Origin: an uncultured Bacteroidales bacterium | GTDB taxonomy: Bacteria > Bacteroidota > Bacteroidia > Bacteroidales > P3 | NCBI GenBank assembly: GCA_947168515.1 | Contig: CAMVMF010000004.1 | Coordinates: 42,073 to 106,072, forward strand | DNA: 64,000 nucleotides | Reading direction: 5' to 3' | In this document: piece after piece, positions 1 to 8,984 of the stretch | Layout of the letters: each line of letters starts with the position of its first letter | How positions within the stretch are numbered: the stretch's first letter is position 1 | Made by a program: the position numbers and the translations under genes | Notes under the pieces: model-generated | The model's database searches: none | The model's input: only the letters and a program-made list of their open reading frames with translations | What the model was told of the DNA's origin: nothing

Positions 1-1474
1 TTTTGGCAAGTTCGTAGGCATCCATGGTAGTAAGCATTGCCGAGAAGCGTTTGATCATCATTTGAAATTCACCAATACGCTGGGCGGTGCCACTATTGAT
101 GGCCAGACCGAAAGAGGGAAGATTTTCTATCACCGTCCACATGGCCACATCGTTGTCGGCTGCGGCAATGCGTATTTTATCTATACTTGTCTGGCCGATG
201 CCACGTGTGGGATAGTTGATGACACGCAACAACGATTCTTCATCGTAGTTGTTGATGACCAGCCGCATGTAGGCCAAAACATCCTTGATTTCGCGACGGC
301 CATAGAAGGAGAGCCCCTGATAGATGCGGTAGGGAATAGTGGCTTTTCGCAAAGCCTCCTCAATGGCGCGAGACTGTACATTGGTGCGGTAGAGGATGGC
401 AAAGGATTTGTACTCCATATCCTCCCCTATATGCGCCTGCTCGATGGCTTCGGCCACCTGCCGTCCTTCGTCGCGCTCGTCTATGGCACGAATCAGTTTG
501 ATGCGGTTGCCTTGGGCATTGTCAGTCCATATCTCTTTCTGGATTTGTTCCTTGTTGTTGGCGATAACGGAGTTGGCGGCATTGACGATTACCTTGGTGG
601 AGCGGTAGTTCTGCTCCAGTTTGAAAAGGTTCAAATTAGGGTAGTCGCGACGGAAATTGAAGATGTTCTGTATGTTGGCGCCTCGGAAGGCATAGATGCT
701 CTGAGCGTCGTCGCCCACCACACAGATGTTCTGAAAGCGGGCGGCCAGTTTTTTCACTATCAGATACTGCGAGTAGTTGGTGTCTTGGTACTCGTCTACC
801 ATGATGTACTTGAATCGGTTCTGGTATTTCAGCAGCACGTCGGGGAAGTCGCGCAGTAGTATGTTCATGTTGAACAGCAGGTCGTCAAAGTCCATCGACA
901 TGGAGGTGCGCAGACGCTTGTTGTAGAGCTTGTAGATCTCGCCTATCAAGGGTCTGTGGCTGTCTTTGTCAGTCTGTTGTATCTCGGGGTTGGAAGCATA
1001 GTCCTCGGGTCCCATCAGGTTGCTCTTGGCCATGGAGATACGATTCAGGACATAGCCCGGACTATAGGTCTTGGGGTCGAGGTTGAGATTCTTGACAATC
1101 TGCTTGATGGCCGACTTGCTGTCGTCGTTGTCGTAGATGGTAAAGGTGCTTGTGTATCCTAACTTGGAGGCTTCGGAACGCAGGATGCGGGCAAAGACCG
1201 AGTGAAAGGTACCCATCCAGATGTTGCGGGCATCGGGGCCCACCAGTTTCATGATGCGCTCCTTCATCTCTCCGGCTGCCTTGTTGGTGAAGGTGAGAGC
1301 AAGGATGTTCCATGGGCTCGCCCCTTGCTGTATGAGATAGGCGATGCGATGAGTAAGGGTCTTGGTCTTGCCAGAGCCGGCCCCTGCGATAATCATGACG
1401 GGGCCTTCGGTGCATTCGACGGCCTGACGTTGACTGTCGTTGAGCTGGCTGAGTATGTTTTCTGCTTGGTTCAT
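1..1474 (-). CDS. uvrD: ATP-dependent DNA helicase UvrD/PcrA (partial, C-terminus beyond window)
   Basis: Superfamily 1 3'-5' DNA helicase of repair and replication restart. The reading frame opens at the ATG at 1474 and stays open to the window edge, giving about 491 residues. Visible are the Q-motif region NDSQRQAV, Walker A AGAGSGKT (residues 30-37), motif Ia LTFTNKAAGEM, the GTFHS motif, Walker B VDEYQD, the QSIYAFRGA motif and QNYRST. The start is 9 nt after the stop of yigZ, so the two genes are probably one transcript. The C-terminal motifs (VI and the UvrD tail) lie outside the window, so PcrA and UvrD cannot be told apart here. Confidence 0.93.
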   Translation of the reverse strand, partial: MNQAENILSQLNDSQRQAVECTEGPVMIIAGAGSGKTKTLTHRIAYLIQQGASPWNILALTFTNKAAGEMKERIMKLVGPDARNIWMGTFHSVFARILRSEASKLGYTSTFTIYDNDDSKSAIKQIVKNLNLDPKTYSPGYVLNRISMAKSNLMGPEDYASNPEIQQTDKDSHRPLIGEIYKLYNKRLRTSMSMDFDDLLFNMNILLRDFPDVLLKYQNRFKYIMVDEYQDTNYSQYLIVKKLAARFQNICVVGDDAQSIYAFRGANIQNIFNFRRDYPNLNLFKLEQNYRSTKVIVNAANSVIANNKEQIQKEIWTDNAQGNRIKLIRAIDERDEGRQVAEAIEQAHIGEDMEYKSFAILYRTNVQSRAIEEALRKATIPYRIYQGLSFYGRREIKDVLAYMRLVINNYDEESLLRVINYPTRGIGQTSIDKIRIAAADNDVAMWTVIENLPSFGLAINSGTAQRIGEFQMMIKRFSAMLTTMDAYELAK

Positions 1475-1483
1475 TGTCTTCTT

Positions 1484-2131
1484 TTATTTATTGACGATTT
1501 CAATGTCAAGACCATAGAGTTTGGCCAAGGCATCGTATGCGCGCACGCTTTGCGACTGGCGGACACTGACATCGAGTCGGCAGTCTAGTTCAAAGACTTG
1601 ATTGTGGGGCGTGAGGCCCTGCTCCTTCAGTATGCGCATGACATCGTTCATGAGGGGGTACTCAAAGTGGAGCCGGTAGAGGACATCGATGGTACACTCT
1701 CGTATGGTGGCGTTGGCGATGGCATCGCGTGCCGCGGCCTTATAGGCGTTGGCAAGTCCCGAAGCACCTAGCAGTATGCCGCCAAAATAGCGCACTACTA
1801 CAATGAGTGTGTTGGTGAGGTCGGCCGAGAGCAGCTGTCCGTGAATGGGGCGGCCCCCAGTGCCTGAAGGTTCTCCGTCGTCGTTCACACGGTAGGCATC
1901 CTTGGTGGGGCCGAGGATGTAGGCGTAGCAGTGGTGGCGTGCATCGAAGTACTTCTTGCGGAGGTCGTCAAGGTGGGTTTTCACCTCCTCCACCGAGGCA
2001 ACGGGGAAAGCGAAGGCCAGAAACTTGCTGCCTTTTTCCTTGTACAGTCCCTCCGACGGGGCGGCAATGGTACGATAGGTGTCGTCAAACATAGTGGGTC
2101 TCAAAATCTTCATATTTGTATTAGCCGCCAA
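1484..2131 (-). CDS. yigZ: YigZ/IMPACT (UPF0029) family protein
   Basis: Protein of the YigZ/IMPACT family, about 200 residues as usual. The N-terminal domain carries the family block RHHCYAYILG followed by NDDGEPSGTGGRPI and VVVRYFGGILLG; a C-terminal ferredoxin-like domain follows. The biochemical role in bacteria is unsettled; the eukaryotic homologue IMPACT affects translation control. The longest start (2131) lies about 15 nt after the expected transcription start of the -7 box at 2153-2160. Internal ATGs at 2113 and 2092 are alternatives, and the one at 2092 gives the N-terminus most usual for the family. First gene of a pair with the helicase. Confidence 0.88.
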   Translation of the reverse strand: MAANTNMKILRPTMFDDTYRTIAAPSEGLYKEKGSKFLAFAFPVASVEEVKTHLDDLRKKYFDARHHCYAYILGPTKDAYRVNDDGEPSGTGGRPIHGQLLSADLTNTLIVVVRYFGGILLGASGLANAYKAAARDAIANATIRECTIDVLYRLHFEYPLMNDVMRILKEQGLTPHNQVFELDCRLDVSVRQSQSVRAYDALAKLYGLDIEIVNK

Positions 2132-2152
2132 AGACTAACCACAAATGAGGTG

Positions 2153-2160
2153 CAAAGATA
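2153..2160 (-). promoter_or_regulatory. Bacteroidota -7 box upstream of yigZ
   Basis: On the minus strand the sequence reads TATCTTTG, matching the TAnnTTTG -7 element of the main Bacteroidota sigma factor, 22 nt upstream of the longest yigZ start. Confidence 0.65.
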
Positions 2161-2189
2161 TAAAAAAAAAATGACATATTGGAACTAAG

Positions 2190-2602
2190 AGTGGCTGTAT
2201 ATTAAAAAAACGAGTACGGAATATGAGTTATTGGGATTCTTTGCATTGTCTCTTGTTGGACTGGTGTGCCGTCTTATCGAAGACACTAGCTGGTTGCATG
2301 GCACTATGAAGAATAAGCCGAACGGGTGGTTGGGTGAACAAGACGAAATAGCATGCCTTAAAAGGACAAGACGAAAAGAAAAACGCCCCTCCTGTGGTGG
2401 TGGGACGTTTCTTATTGGTATGTGACCATCCGCATTCCTCAGAAAAAGTCCTCATGGGACTCTATTACCAATCACACAATGTAAAAGCAGTGCATTGTGG
2501 CGATTGGAAGCCTATATCCCAACTGCATTTCCGATGGAGGCATTTCTTTATTGTGACCATAGCGGACAATCATTTTTGTGTTTTAGTTCAAAATGAAACT
2601 GA
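2190..2602. other. Intergenic region, no gene seen
   Basis: About 400 bp between the yigZ promoter and the end of asnS. The open frames here are short, overlap each other and look like no family. The only structure recognised is a terminator-like hairpin at 2381-2410. Confidence 0.6.
2381..2410 (-). terminator. Rho-independent terminator downstream of asnS
   Basis: The arms AAACG-CCC and GGG-A-CGTTT form a stem with a short GC-rich loop. Read on the minus strand the hairpin is followed by TTTTCTTTTCG, a U-rich tail. It lies about 190 nt past the asnS stop and would end the thyA-manC-asnS transcript. Confidence 0.55.
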
Positions 2603-4009
2603 CTAGAACTCGGCAGTCTTGGGGGTGCGGGGGAAGGGGATGACGTCGCGGATGTTGGCCATGCCGGTGACAAAGAGCATCAGACGCTCGAAGCCCAAGC
2701 CAAAGCCTGCGTGGGGGCAGGTGCCGTAGCGACGGGTGTCGAGATACCACCACATGTCCTTCATGGGGATGTTGCGCTCGGTGATGGAGGCCATGAGTTT
2801 GTCGTAGTTCTCCTCGCGGACGGAGCCACCAATGATTTCGCCAATCTGAGGGAATAGAACATCGGTGCCTTGGACGGTCTTGCCATCATCGTTCTGCTTC
2901 ATGTAGAAGGCCTTGATTTCCTTGGGATAGTCTATCATGATGACGGGTTTCTTGAAGTGCTCCTCGACGAGGAAGCGTTCATGCTCGCTGGCGAGGTCGA
3001 CACCCCAGTATACAGGGAACTCGAATTTGCGACCGTTTTTCACAGCCTCTTCCAAAATGCGGATGCCTTCGGTGTAGGGGAGACGGACGAAGTCGGTGTC
3101 CACAACGCTCCTGAGGCGTTCGATGAGGCCTTTGTCAATCATCTTGTTGAGGAACTCAAGGTCATCGGCACAGTGGTCAAGAGCCCAGCGGACACAGTAT
3201 TTGATAAATTCTTCTTCGAGGGCTGTGAGGTCGTCGAGCTGATAAAAGGCCATTTCGGGCTCCACCATCCAAAATTCGGCCAGGTGACGCGGAGTGTTGC
3301 TGTTCTCGGCGCGGAAAGTGGGACCAAAGGTGTATATCTTGCCCAGGGCGGTGGCTCCCAGTTCGCCTTCGAGCTGGCCACTGACGGTGAGGGCGGTCAT
3401 CTTGCCAAAGAAGTCTTGGTCGTAATCAACGCTGCCGTCCTCTTTGCGGGGGAGATTGTTGAGGTCGAGTGTAGTCACCTGGAACATCTCGCCGGCGCCT
3501 TCGCAGTCGGAGGCGGTGATGAGGGGTGTATGGAAATAAAAGAAGCCGCGCTCATGGAAGAAAGTGTGGATGGCGTAGGCCATATTGTGGCGGATGCGGC
3601 AGATAGCTCCAAAGGTATTGGTGCGGAGGCGCAAGTGGCCTATCTCGCGGAGGAATTCCATGGAATGGCCCTTCTTCTGCAAGGGATAGGTGTTGGGGTC
3701 GGCCTCGCCATAGAGGAGTATCTCTTGGGCCTGGATTTCGACACTCTGACCGGCTCCTTGGGAGGTGACCAGTTTGCCATCGACACTGATGCAGGCACCC
3801 GTGGTGATGCGGCGCAATAGGTCCTCATCAAAGTTGGCAAGGTCAACCACTACTTGGATATTGTTGATGGTGGAACCGTCGTTCAGGGCAATGAAAGCAA
3901 CGTTTTTGTTGCCACGTTTGGTCCGCACCCATCCTTTGACGTTGATGGTGGAATCAATCCATTGTTCTGCACTCGGTGAAAGGAGCTGTTTGATTTCGAT
4001 TCGTTTCAT
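2603..4009 (-). CDS. asnS: Asparaginyl-tRNA synthetase
   Basis: Class IIb aminoacyl-tRNA synthetase that charges tRNA-Asn; about 468 residues, normal length. An N-terminal OB-fold anticodon-binding domain ([17 protein letters not shown]) is followed by the catalytic domain with motif 2 ([19 protein letters not shown]) and motif 3 ([15 protein letters not shown]). The ATG at 4009 gives the usual start [10 protein letters not shown]; an upstream in-frame ATG at 4033 touches the manC stop and would add eight residues. Only 24 nt separate it from manC, which suggests cotranscription from thyA through manC. Confidence 0.96.
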   Translation of the reverse strand: MKRIEIKQLLSPSAEQWIDSTINVKGWVRTKRGNKNVAFIALNDGSTINNIQVVVDLANFDEDLLRRITTGACISVDGKLVTSQGAGQSVEIQAQEILLYGEADPNTYPLQKKGHSMEFLREIGHLRLRTNTFGAICRIRHNMAYAIHTFFHERGFFYFHTPLITASDCEGAGEMFQVTTLDLNNLPRKEDGSVDYDQDFFGKMTALTVSGQLEGELGATALGKIYTFGPTFRAENSNTPRHLAEFWMVEPEMAFYQLDDLTALEEEFIKYCVRWALDHCADDLEFLNKMIDKGLIERLRSVVDTDFVRLPYTEGIRILEEAVKNGRKFEFPVYWGVDLASEHERFLVEEHFKKPVIMIDYPKEIKAFYMKQNDDGKTVQGTDVLFPQIGEIIGGSVREENYDKLMASITERNIPMKDMWWYLDTRRYGTCPHAGFGLGFERLMLFVTGMANIRDVIPFPRTPKTAEF

Positions 4010-4033
4010 GATATTTTGTTGTTTATTATTCAT

Positions 4034-5119
4034 TTATTTTTTCTTGTGAAAGCTACTAAGCATCTGGTTGAGTTCAACATCGGACGAAAACTTCACGATG
4101 CGGTCCTCTTGGTCACGAGGACAGATAAGGAGCATGTTGTCGTCGCCTGCAATGATATAGCCATCGAGTCCTTGCACCACAATAGTCTTTCTACTGGGGA
4201 TATGGACAACCGTGTTGTGGACCTCATAGGGGAAGACGGTGCCGGAGATGATGCTGTTGCCGTTTTCGTCATGAGGATAGGTGTTGTATAGCAAATCCCA
4301 GGTTTCAACATCGGACCACGGGAATGAACCTTCGAGAACGTAAACATTCTCGGCATGTTCCATGATGCCGAAATCGACGGAGATAGTGTCGCAAAGAGAA
4401 TATACGCGCTCGACCTCAGTGGCTGGGGTATCGGCCGTAAGGGCAAAAATGCTCTTGGCGATATTGGGCAGATAGGTGTCGTACGCTTTGCGAAGCGTGG
4501 ATAGACGCCATACAAAAATACCCGCGTTCCAGAAGAATTCGCCTGTGGAGATAAATTGGCGTGCCATCTCGACAGGGGGTTTCTCGGTGAATGTAATGAC
4601 CTTATGAAGATTAGGTGCCTCTGGGAGGGCTGGTGCTTCGCTAAACTGGATATACCCATACTTGGTCTTGGGGTCGGTGGGGCGCATGCCAATGGTGACA
4701 ATGTAGTCGTGATTGGCAGTAATGGTGAGTGCCTGTAGGATATCGTGGTCAAACTTTACCTCGTCAAAGACGGCATGGTCAGAAGGAGTGACGATGATAT
4801 TGGCTTCAGCGTCACGCCTGCTGATAATTGAAGCGGCGTAGGCTATGCAGGGTGCCGTGCTGCGACGGTATGGTTCGCTAAGCACTTGGTATGGCAACAG
4901 GTTGGGAATCTGTTCGCGCACGCGGTCGACATAAAGACTATTAGTGACGATGATGATGTTCTCGCGAGGACAGATACGCTCGAAACGGTGGAAGGTGCTT
5001 TGAAGCATAGACTCACCATTGCCCAAGAGGTCGATGAATTGCTTGGGATTATTGGCCTGGCTGATGGGCCAGAAACGGGTGCCGAAGCCACCTGCCATTA
5101 TGATACAGTAGTTGTTCAA
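4034..5119 (-). CDS. manC: Mannose-1-phosphate guanylyltransferase
   Basis: Makes GDP-mannose from mannose-1-phosphate and GTP. The nucleotidyltransferase signature MAGGFGTRFWP is at residues 8-18, followed by NPKQFIDLLG; TPSDHAVFD and FTEKPP mark the active-site region. At 361 residues it has the GDP-mannose pyrophosphorylase domain with its beta-helix-like tail, but not the phosphomannose isomerase domain found in bifunctional ManC/AlgA proteins. A separate manA lies at 62211-63284. It sits between thyA (41 nt upstream) and asnS (24 nt downstream). GDP-mannose feeds surface polysaccharide and protein glycosylation in this phylum. Confidence 0.93.
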   Translation of the reverse strand: MNNYCIIMAGGFGTRFWPISQANNPKQFIDLLGNGESMLQSTFHRFERICPRENIIIVTNSLYVDRVREQIPNLLPYQVLSEPYRRSTAPCIAYAASIISRRDAEANIIVTPSDHAVFDEVKFDHDILQALTITANHDYIVTIGMRPTDPKTKYGYIQFSEAPALPEAPNLHKVITFTEKPPVEMARQFISTGEFFWNAGIFVWRLSTLRKAYDTYLPNIAKSIFALTADTPATEVERVYSLCDTISVDFGIMEHAENVYVLEGSFPWSDVETWDLLYNTYPHDENGNSIISGTVFPYEVHNTVVHIPSRKTIVVQGLDGYIIAGDDNMLLICPRDQEDRIVKFSSDVELNQMLSSFHKKK

Positions 5120-5160
5120 GATTATTAGGTGTTGTGTTATTTATCTGTTTTGAATATATT

Positions 5161-5955
5161 TTATACGCTCACGTCGCCTTTGATGTGTGGGTGTGGATTG
5201 TATCCTTCCAGTTGGAAGTCTTCGTAGTCAAAGTCAAAAATGCTTTTCTTGTCGGGATTGAGGTGCATGGAAGGCAGTGGACGTGGGTCGCGGGTCAGTT
5301 GAAGGCGGCATTGCTCTATATGGTTGTTATATATATGCGCATCGCCCAGAGTGTGGACAAAGTCGCCATACTGGAGACCACATGCTTGTGCTATCATCAT
5401 AGTAAAAAGGGCATACGAGGCGATGTTAAAGGGAACGCCAAGGAATATGTCGGCCGAACGCTGGTAAAGCTGACAGCTGAGACGTCCGTTGACCACATAG
5501 AACTGGAAGAGTATGTGGCATGGGGGCAGATGCATCTGTTCCAACTCGCCAACATTCCAAGCCGAAACTAAGAGACGACGGGAGTCAGGGTTACGTTTTA
5601 TTTCGTCAATTAGATTGCTTATTTGGTCAATGCGACGACCATCGGCACAACCCCATGAACGCCATTGGTGACCGTAAATAGGTCCTAGCTCGCCATCGGG
5701 CCCAGCCCATTCGTCCCAGATGCTTACCTTGTGGTCGTGGAGGTACTGCACGTTGGTGTCGCCACGGATGAACCAAAGCAGTTCATATATGATGGAGCGA
5801 AGATGAAGTTTCTTAGTGGTCAGCAACGGGAACCCATCATCCAGGTGGAACCGCATCTGGTAACCAAAGGTACTGAGCGTACCTGTGCCGGTGCGGTCGT
5901 GTTTGGATACCCCGTGGTCCAACACATATTGCAGTAGATCAAGGTATTGTTTCAT
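5161..5955 (-). CDS. thyA: Thymidylate synthase
   Basis: Methylates dUMP to dTMP using methylenetetrahydrofolate. At 264 residues it matches the Escherichia coli enzyme in length and can be aligned over its whole length. The phosphate-binding Arg lies in KHDRTGTGT, the catalytic Cys146 in LPPCH, and the nucleotide-binding segment is [17 protein letters not shown]. The usual Bacteroidales neighbour folA is not adjacent. A palindrome at 5962-5979 is only 6 nt upstream of the ATG. The order thyA-manC-asnS mixes unrelated housekeeping functions. Confidence 0.97.
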   Translation of the reverse strand: MKQYLDLLQYVLDHGVSKHDRTGTGTLSTFGYQMRFHLDDGFPLLTTKKLHLRSIIYELLWFIRGDTNVQYLHDHKVSIWDEWAGPDGELGPIYGHQWRSWGCADGRRIDQISNLIDEIKRNPDSRRLLVSAWNVGELEQMHLPPCHILFQFYVVNGRLSCQLYQRSADIFLGVPFNIASYALFTMMIAQACGLQYGDFVHTLGDAHIYNNHIEQCRLQLTRDPRPLPSMHLNPDKKSIFDFDYEDFQLEGYNPHPHIKGDVSV

Positions 5956-5961
5956 ATATGT

Positions 5962-5979
5962 CCTTTATAACTATAAAGG
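5962..5979 (-). promoter_or_regulatory. Palindrome directly upstream of thyA
   Basis: CCTTTATA and TATAAAGG are perfect 8-bp arms around a 2-nt centre, ending 6 nt before the thyA ATG. The position suits an operator or a translation-control hairpin; no binding protein is known to me. Confidence 0.4.
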
Positions 5980-6006
5980 ATAACGAAAGAAGTCTTTTAT
6001 TATTAT

Positions 6007-6028
6007 ACCAACAGATTATTTTGTTGGT
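6007..6028 (-). terminator. Hairpin downstream of the PNGase F-like gene
   Basis: ACCAACA and TGTTGGT form a 7-bp stem with an 8-nt loop. On the minus strand it is followed by an A/T-rich tail without a clean T-run, so it is a weak terminator candidate. Confidence 0.4.
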
Positions 6029-6039
6029 TAATACTTCTT

Positions 6040-7866
6040 TTATTGCTGGAGCAGCACTCCGCTGACACACCAGTGGCTGAAGCTGCCAGCCTGTGGTTTA
6101 CCCTGAGGAATGGCCACGGTAAGGGTATGGTTGCCGCGCGACAGTTTGGGCAGGGTGAAATAGACAGGCTGTGTGGCGGTACCCGGACACCAACCGCTGC
6201 GGGAGAAGTCACTGCTGGACATTCCGTTCCAAAAGTTGCCACTGACGGGGTTCCACTCACGATAACGGCCGCAGTCGCTGCGCCAGGGGGTGTGGGTGAA
6301 AACGGGTTGGCCATCGATGAGTATGGTGTGGGTTTTGGGGTTGAACTCGTCGCCCCCATCCCATCCACCATGGCCTGTAGCAATATATCGGAGTCTGTAT
6401 TGGGCGTTGGTGTCATAGATGCTGAAAGAAACTTTGATGCTATCGGTGTCGAACAGCTTTCCGTAGTTCTGTCCAGCCATCTCCAGCACGTTGCATGTGT
6501 TGAAAAGTGGACGCGGTTGGCTGTTGGAGGGTTCAGGCAGTGTAGGGTCAGAGTCGCCAGGATAGGACTTGATATCGAGGGTGACAGTGTGACCGCCTTT
6601 GTCATAGTTGCCAATCCAAATGCCAATCCACACTTCGCCCTGTAGCAGTTGTGCCAGGTCAGTCACCTCCTGCTTATAGTATGCTTCATCTTCCCAGTCA
6701 AGGCCGTCTATCTGTACACGGTCGTTGAACTGGCCCACACCAAAGGGGGTGAAGAAACGCATGAGCTCTACAGGTGGCTCATAAATGAAGGATGAGAGAT
6801 AGTATTGATGCTGACGGCTGATGCCGGGCAGAAAACCCTGATAGCGCTCGCCGTCGCGTCCGATGAAGCAGGGCAGACTGTCGGGGTGGCTGTTGATGCC
6901 GTCGAAAAAGTTAGGCTTCAAATCCACATACGCTTCTGGAATGACAAAAACCGACCCAGTGCGGTCGTAGGCATCACCGTTACTGCGTTGCCGCAATTCG
7001 AGGAAAGTTTGGTAGTGGAGAGGGAGCTGGGGCAGCCGAACACGTTTGAGAGCGAGCGTACCGCCTGCATAGTGCAACACACTGTCAAAGGGTGTGTTCT
7101 CGCGGTAGTTTCCTTCAATGTGGTCGTTCTTGCCGCACCAGCACAGCTGCACGCTGTCAAACACTCTTGTGGTGATAACCATGTGATTACGTTTGATGTC
7201 AGACAGTTGCCGCCAAGTGACGGGTATGGCATTGCTGCTGGGGTAGAATTTGCTGCTGTGCATCTTTTCTGTTTTGGCCAGCTGCATCTGGCATTGTCCA
7301 TTACGCCAAAAACTCACCAGCAACCCTGGGAAACGTCCATAGTGGGGAAGAGGCGTGATGTCGCGCGGAGCCACGCCGCCACGACTGTTGTTACGGTTCC
7401 ACCAAGTTTTAAACGGTTGCACGTAGAATTCCATCTTGTTGCTGTTGATGGAGCAAGTGTAGCGAGTGAGACCATTCACTTGTGCAGTGTCGAATTTGAT
7501 ATCGGTGCGCCCAAATGGGGTGGCAGTACGGTAACACTGACTCCTGTCGCTATCAAATATGGTGGTAATGGTGATGATGCTGTCTTCATCGACAAAGATA
7601 TCATCAACCGAATAGCCCGGGATGTAATTCCCTTTGGCATTGGCTGCGGGTTGGTACTCTCCGGGTAACGATTGGCCATCGGCTATAAGGTATTGGTCGA
7701 AACCGCCAATTTCTATTTGCACATATTGGGTATCGATTCTCTCACCGTAGTTGTACACCTCGTATATAAAGTGGTTGTCGGTGCGTGAGACCTTGACGGG
7801 TTTCACGTTCTGCGCCATACAGAGAGTGGTACCCAATAAAAGAAGGAAGAAGAATGTCTTTTTCAT
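6040..7866 (-). CDS. Exported PNGase F-like peptide-N-glycosidase
   Basis: Predicted enzyme releasing N-glycans from glycoproteins. A signal peptide (residues 1-18) ends LCMA, with mature Gln19. The C-terminal half follows PNGase F: AYDRTGSVF puts Asp301 at the position of catalytic Asp60; FFTPFGVG matches the FITPYWVG segment; GGDEFNPKTHT puts Glu507 at Glu206; SGWCPGTA matches AGWCPGMA. The third acidic residue, Glu118, appears to be replaced (Gly415 in my alignment). The N-terminal 250 residues are extra and may be like the bowl domain of PNGase F-II types. It is the last gene of a unit with a beta-galactosidase. The family is clear; activity depends on how much the missing Glu matters. 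Confidence 0.82.
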   Translation of the reverse strand: MKKTFFFLLLLGTTLCMAQNVKPVKVSRTDNHFIYEVYNYGERIDTQYVQIEIGGFDQYLIADGQSLPGEYQPAANAKGNYIPGYSVDDIFVDEDSIITITTIFDSDRSQCYRTATPFGRTDIKFDTAQVNGLTRYTCSINSNKMEFYVQPFKTWWNRNNSRGGVAPRDITPLPHYGRFPGLLVSFWRNGQCQMQLAKTEKMHSSKFYPSSNAIPVTWRQLSDIKRNHMVITTRVFDSVQLCWCGKNDHIEGNYRENTPFDSVLHYAGGTLALKRVRLPQLPLHYQTFLELRQRSNGDAYDRTGSVFVIPEAYVDLKPNFFDGINSHPDSLPCFIGRDGERYQGFLPGISRQHQYYLSSFIYEPPVELMRFFTPFGVGQFNDRVQIDGLDWEDEAYYKQEVTDLAQLLQGEVWIGIWIGNYDKGGHTVTLDIKSYPGDSDPTLPEPSNSQPRPLFNTCNVLEMAGQNYGKLFDTDSIKVSFSIYDTNAQYRLRYIATGHGGWDGGDEFNPKTHTILIDGQPVFTHTPWRSDCGRYREWNPVSGNFWNGMSSSDFSRSGWCPGTATQPVYFTLPKLSRGNHTLTVAIPQGKPQAGSFSHWCVSGVLLQQ

Positions 7867-7887
7867 TTGTAATTGCTATAGAGAGTG

Positions 7888-8979
7888 TTATTTCTGGCTG
7901 CCAGTATCGGAGGACTCATTGCCCTCATCGGGCAGGTCTATAACCTTGAAACGGGACTGCCGCTGATGCCAACGGTCGAGAGCCAACTGCCGCAGGTCGG
8001 CCACATCGTCTCTCTCGTCCATAATCTCTAATCCAACAATGGTTTCGATTATATCTTCAAGTGTAATGATGCCTTGGAAGCTGCCATATTCGTCTATCAC
8101 ACAGGCGATATGCCGTTTGTTGCTGAGCATTGAATTCCATATTTCAGAAACAGGCAGTTTCTCGCCATACATGGCAATCTCGCGTTTGATGTCGCCGAGG
8201 GTGGTGTTGAATTTGTCTTCGGTGAGCATCTCTAGGGCCTCGCTGCGGAGCACATAGCCGGTAATATACTCGTCGGAGTCGCTGTAAACAGGGATGCGCG
8301 AAAAGTGAGAGTAGGTCTTGTCGAGATAGAACTCCTTGAGGGTCATCTGCTCAGGTGCGATGGCGGCCACCGTGGTGGGAGTCATCACGTCTTCGGCCTT
8401 CACGTCGTCCAGCTTGATAACGTTCTGGATGATTTTGTTCTCGTCTTCGTCAATGACCTCTTCGTCTTCGGCCATATCGGCCATGGCGGCCACTTCCTCA
8501 CGGCTGACAGCTGTCTCATCCTCGTCGGTGGCAGCGATGCTTTTGCTGAGCTTCTCTACTACCCACACAATTGGGAAAAGGAGGGTAATGATGATATGCA
8601 ATGTCCGTGCGGTGAAGCCCATAAGTTTCCTCCAATAGTTGGTTCCGATGGTCTTAGGAATGATTTCGGAGAACACCAGAATGAGGATGGTGGTAATGAT
8701 GGACACCAATCCGAACCAACGGCTGCCAAAAACCGCTGTGGCTTGGGCACCTACCCCGGCAGCACCAATGGTGTTGGCAATGGTGTTGAGCGAGAGGATG
8801 GCCGCTATAGGGCGGGCGTTGTCGGTTTTGTATTTCTTGAACCGTTTGGCGGGCTTGTAGCCTTCGTCCTCTCGCATATTGACGAAGGACAGGGGAGTTG
8901 ACATCAGCGTGGCTTCCAATATCGAGCAAATAAACGATATTGCCATAGCTGAGAAAAGGAATATGAACAAAAGTGCCAT
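7888..8979 (-). CDS. CNNM/CBS-domain membrane protein (HlyC/CorC-like family)
   Basis: Inner-membrane protein of the CNNM family, linked in other species to divalent cation (Mg/Co) efflux; called hemolysin in old annotation. Residues 1-145 form the CNNM (DUF21) transmembrane domain with LEATLMSTPLSFV, NTIANTIGAAGVGA and FSEIIPKTIG. A CBS pair follows (VMTPTTVAAI, then IDEYGSFQGIITLEDIIE). The C-terminal CorC/HlyC domain of longer members is missing; the protein ends soon after the second CBS motif. It lies 5 nt after the beta-galactosidase and 21 nt before the PNGase F-like gene, an unexpected place for an ion transporter. Confidence 0.9.
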   Translation of the reverse strand: MALLFIFLFSAMAISFICSILEATLMSTPLSFVNMREDEGYKPAKRFKKYKTDNARPIAAILSLNTIANTIGAAGVGAQATAVFGSRWFGLVSIITTILILVFSEIIPKTIGTNYWRKLMGFTARTLHIIITLLFPIVWVVEKLSKSIAATDEDETAVSREEVAAMADMAEDEEVIDEDENKIIQNVIKLDDVKAEDVMTPTTVAAIAPEQMTLKEFYLDKTYSHFSRIPVYSDSDEYITGYVLRSEALEMLTEDKFNTTLGDIKREIAMYGEKLPVSEIWNSMLSNKRHIACVIDEYGSFQGIITLEDIIETIVGLEIMDERDDVADLRQLALDRWHQRQSRFKVIDLPDEGNESSDTGSQK

Positions 8980-8984
8980 TATTT

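Noticed and set aside
2870..3820. 316-codon plus-strand frame
   Set aside because: Mirror of asnS; its composition is that of an antisense frame.
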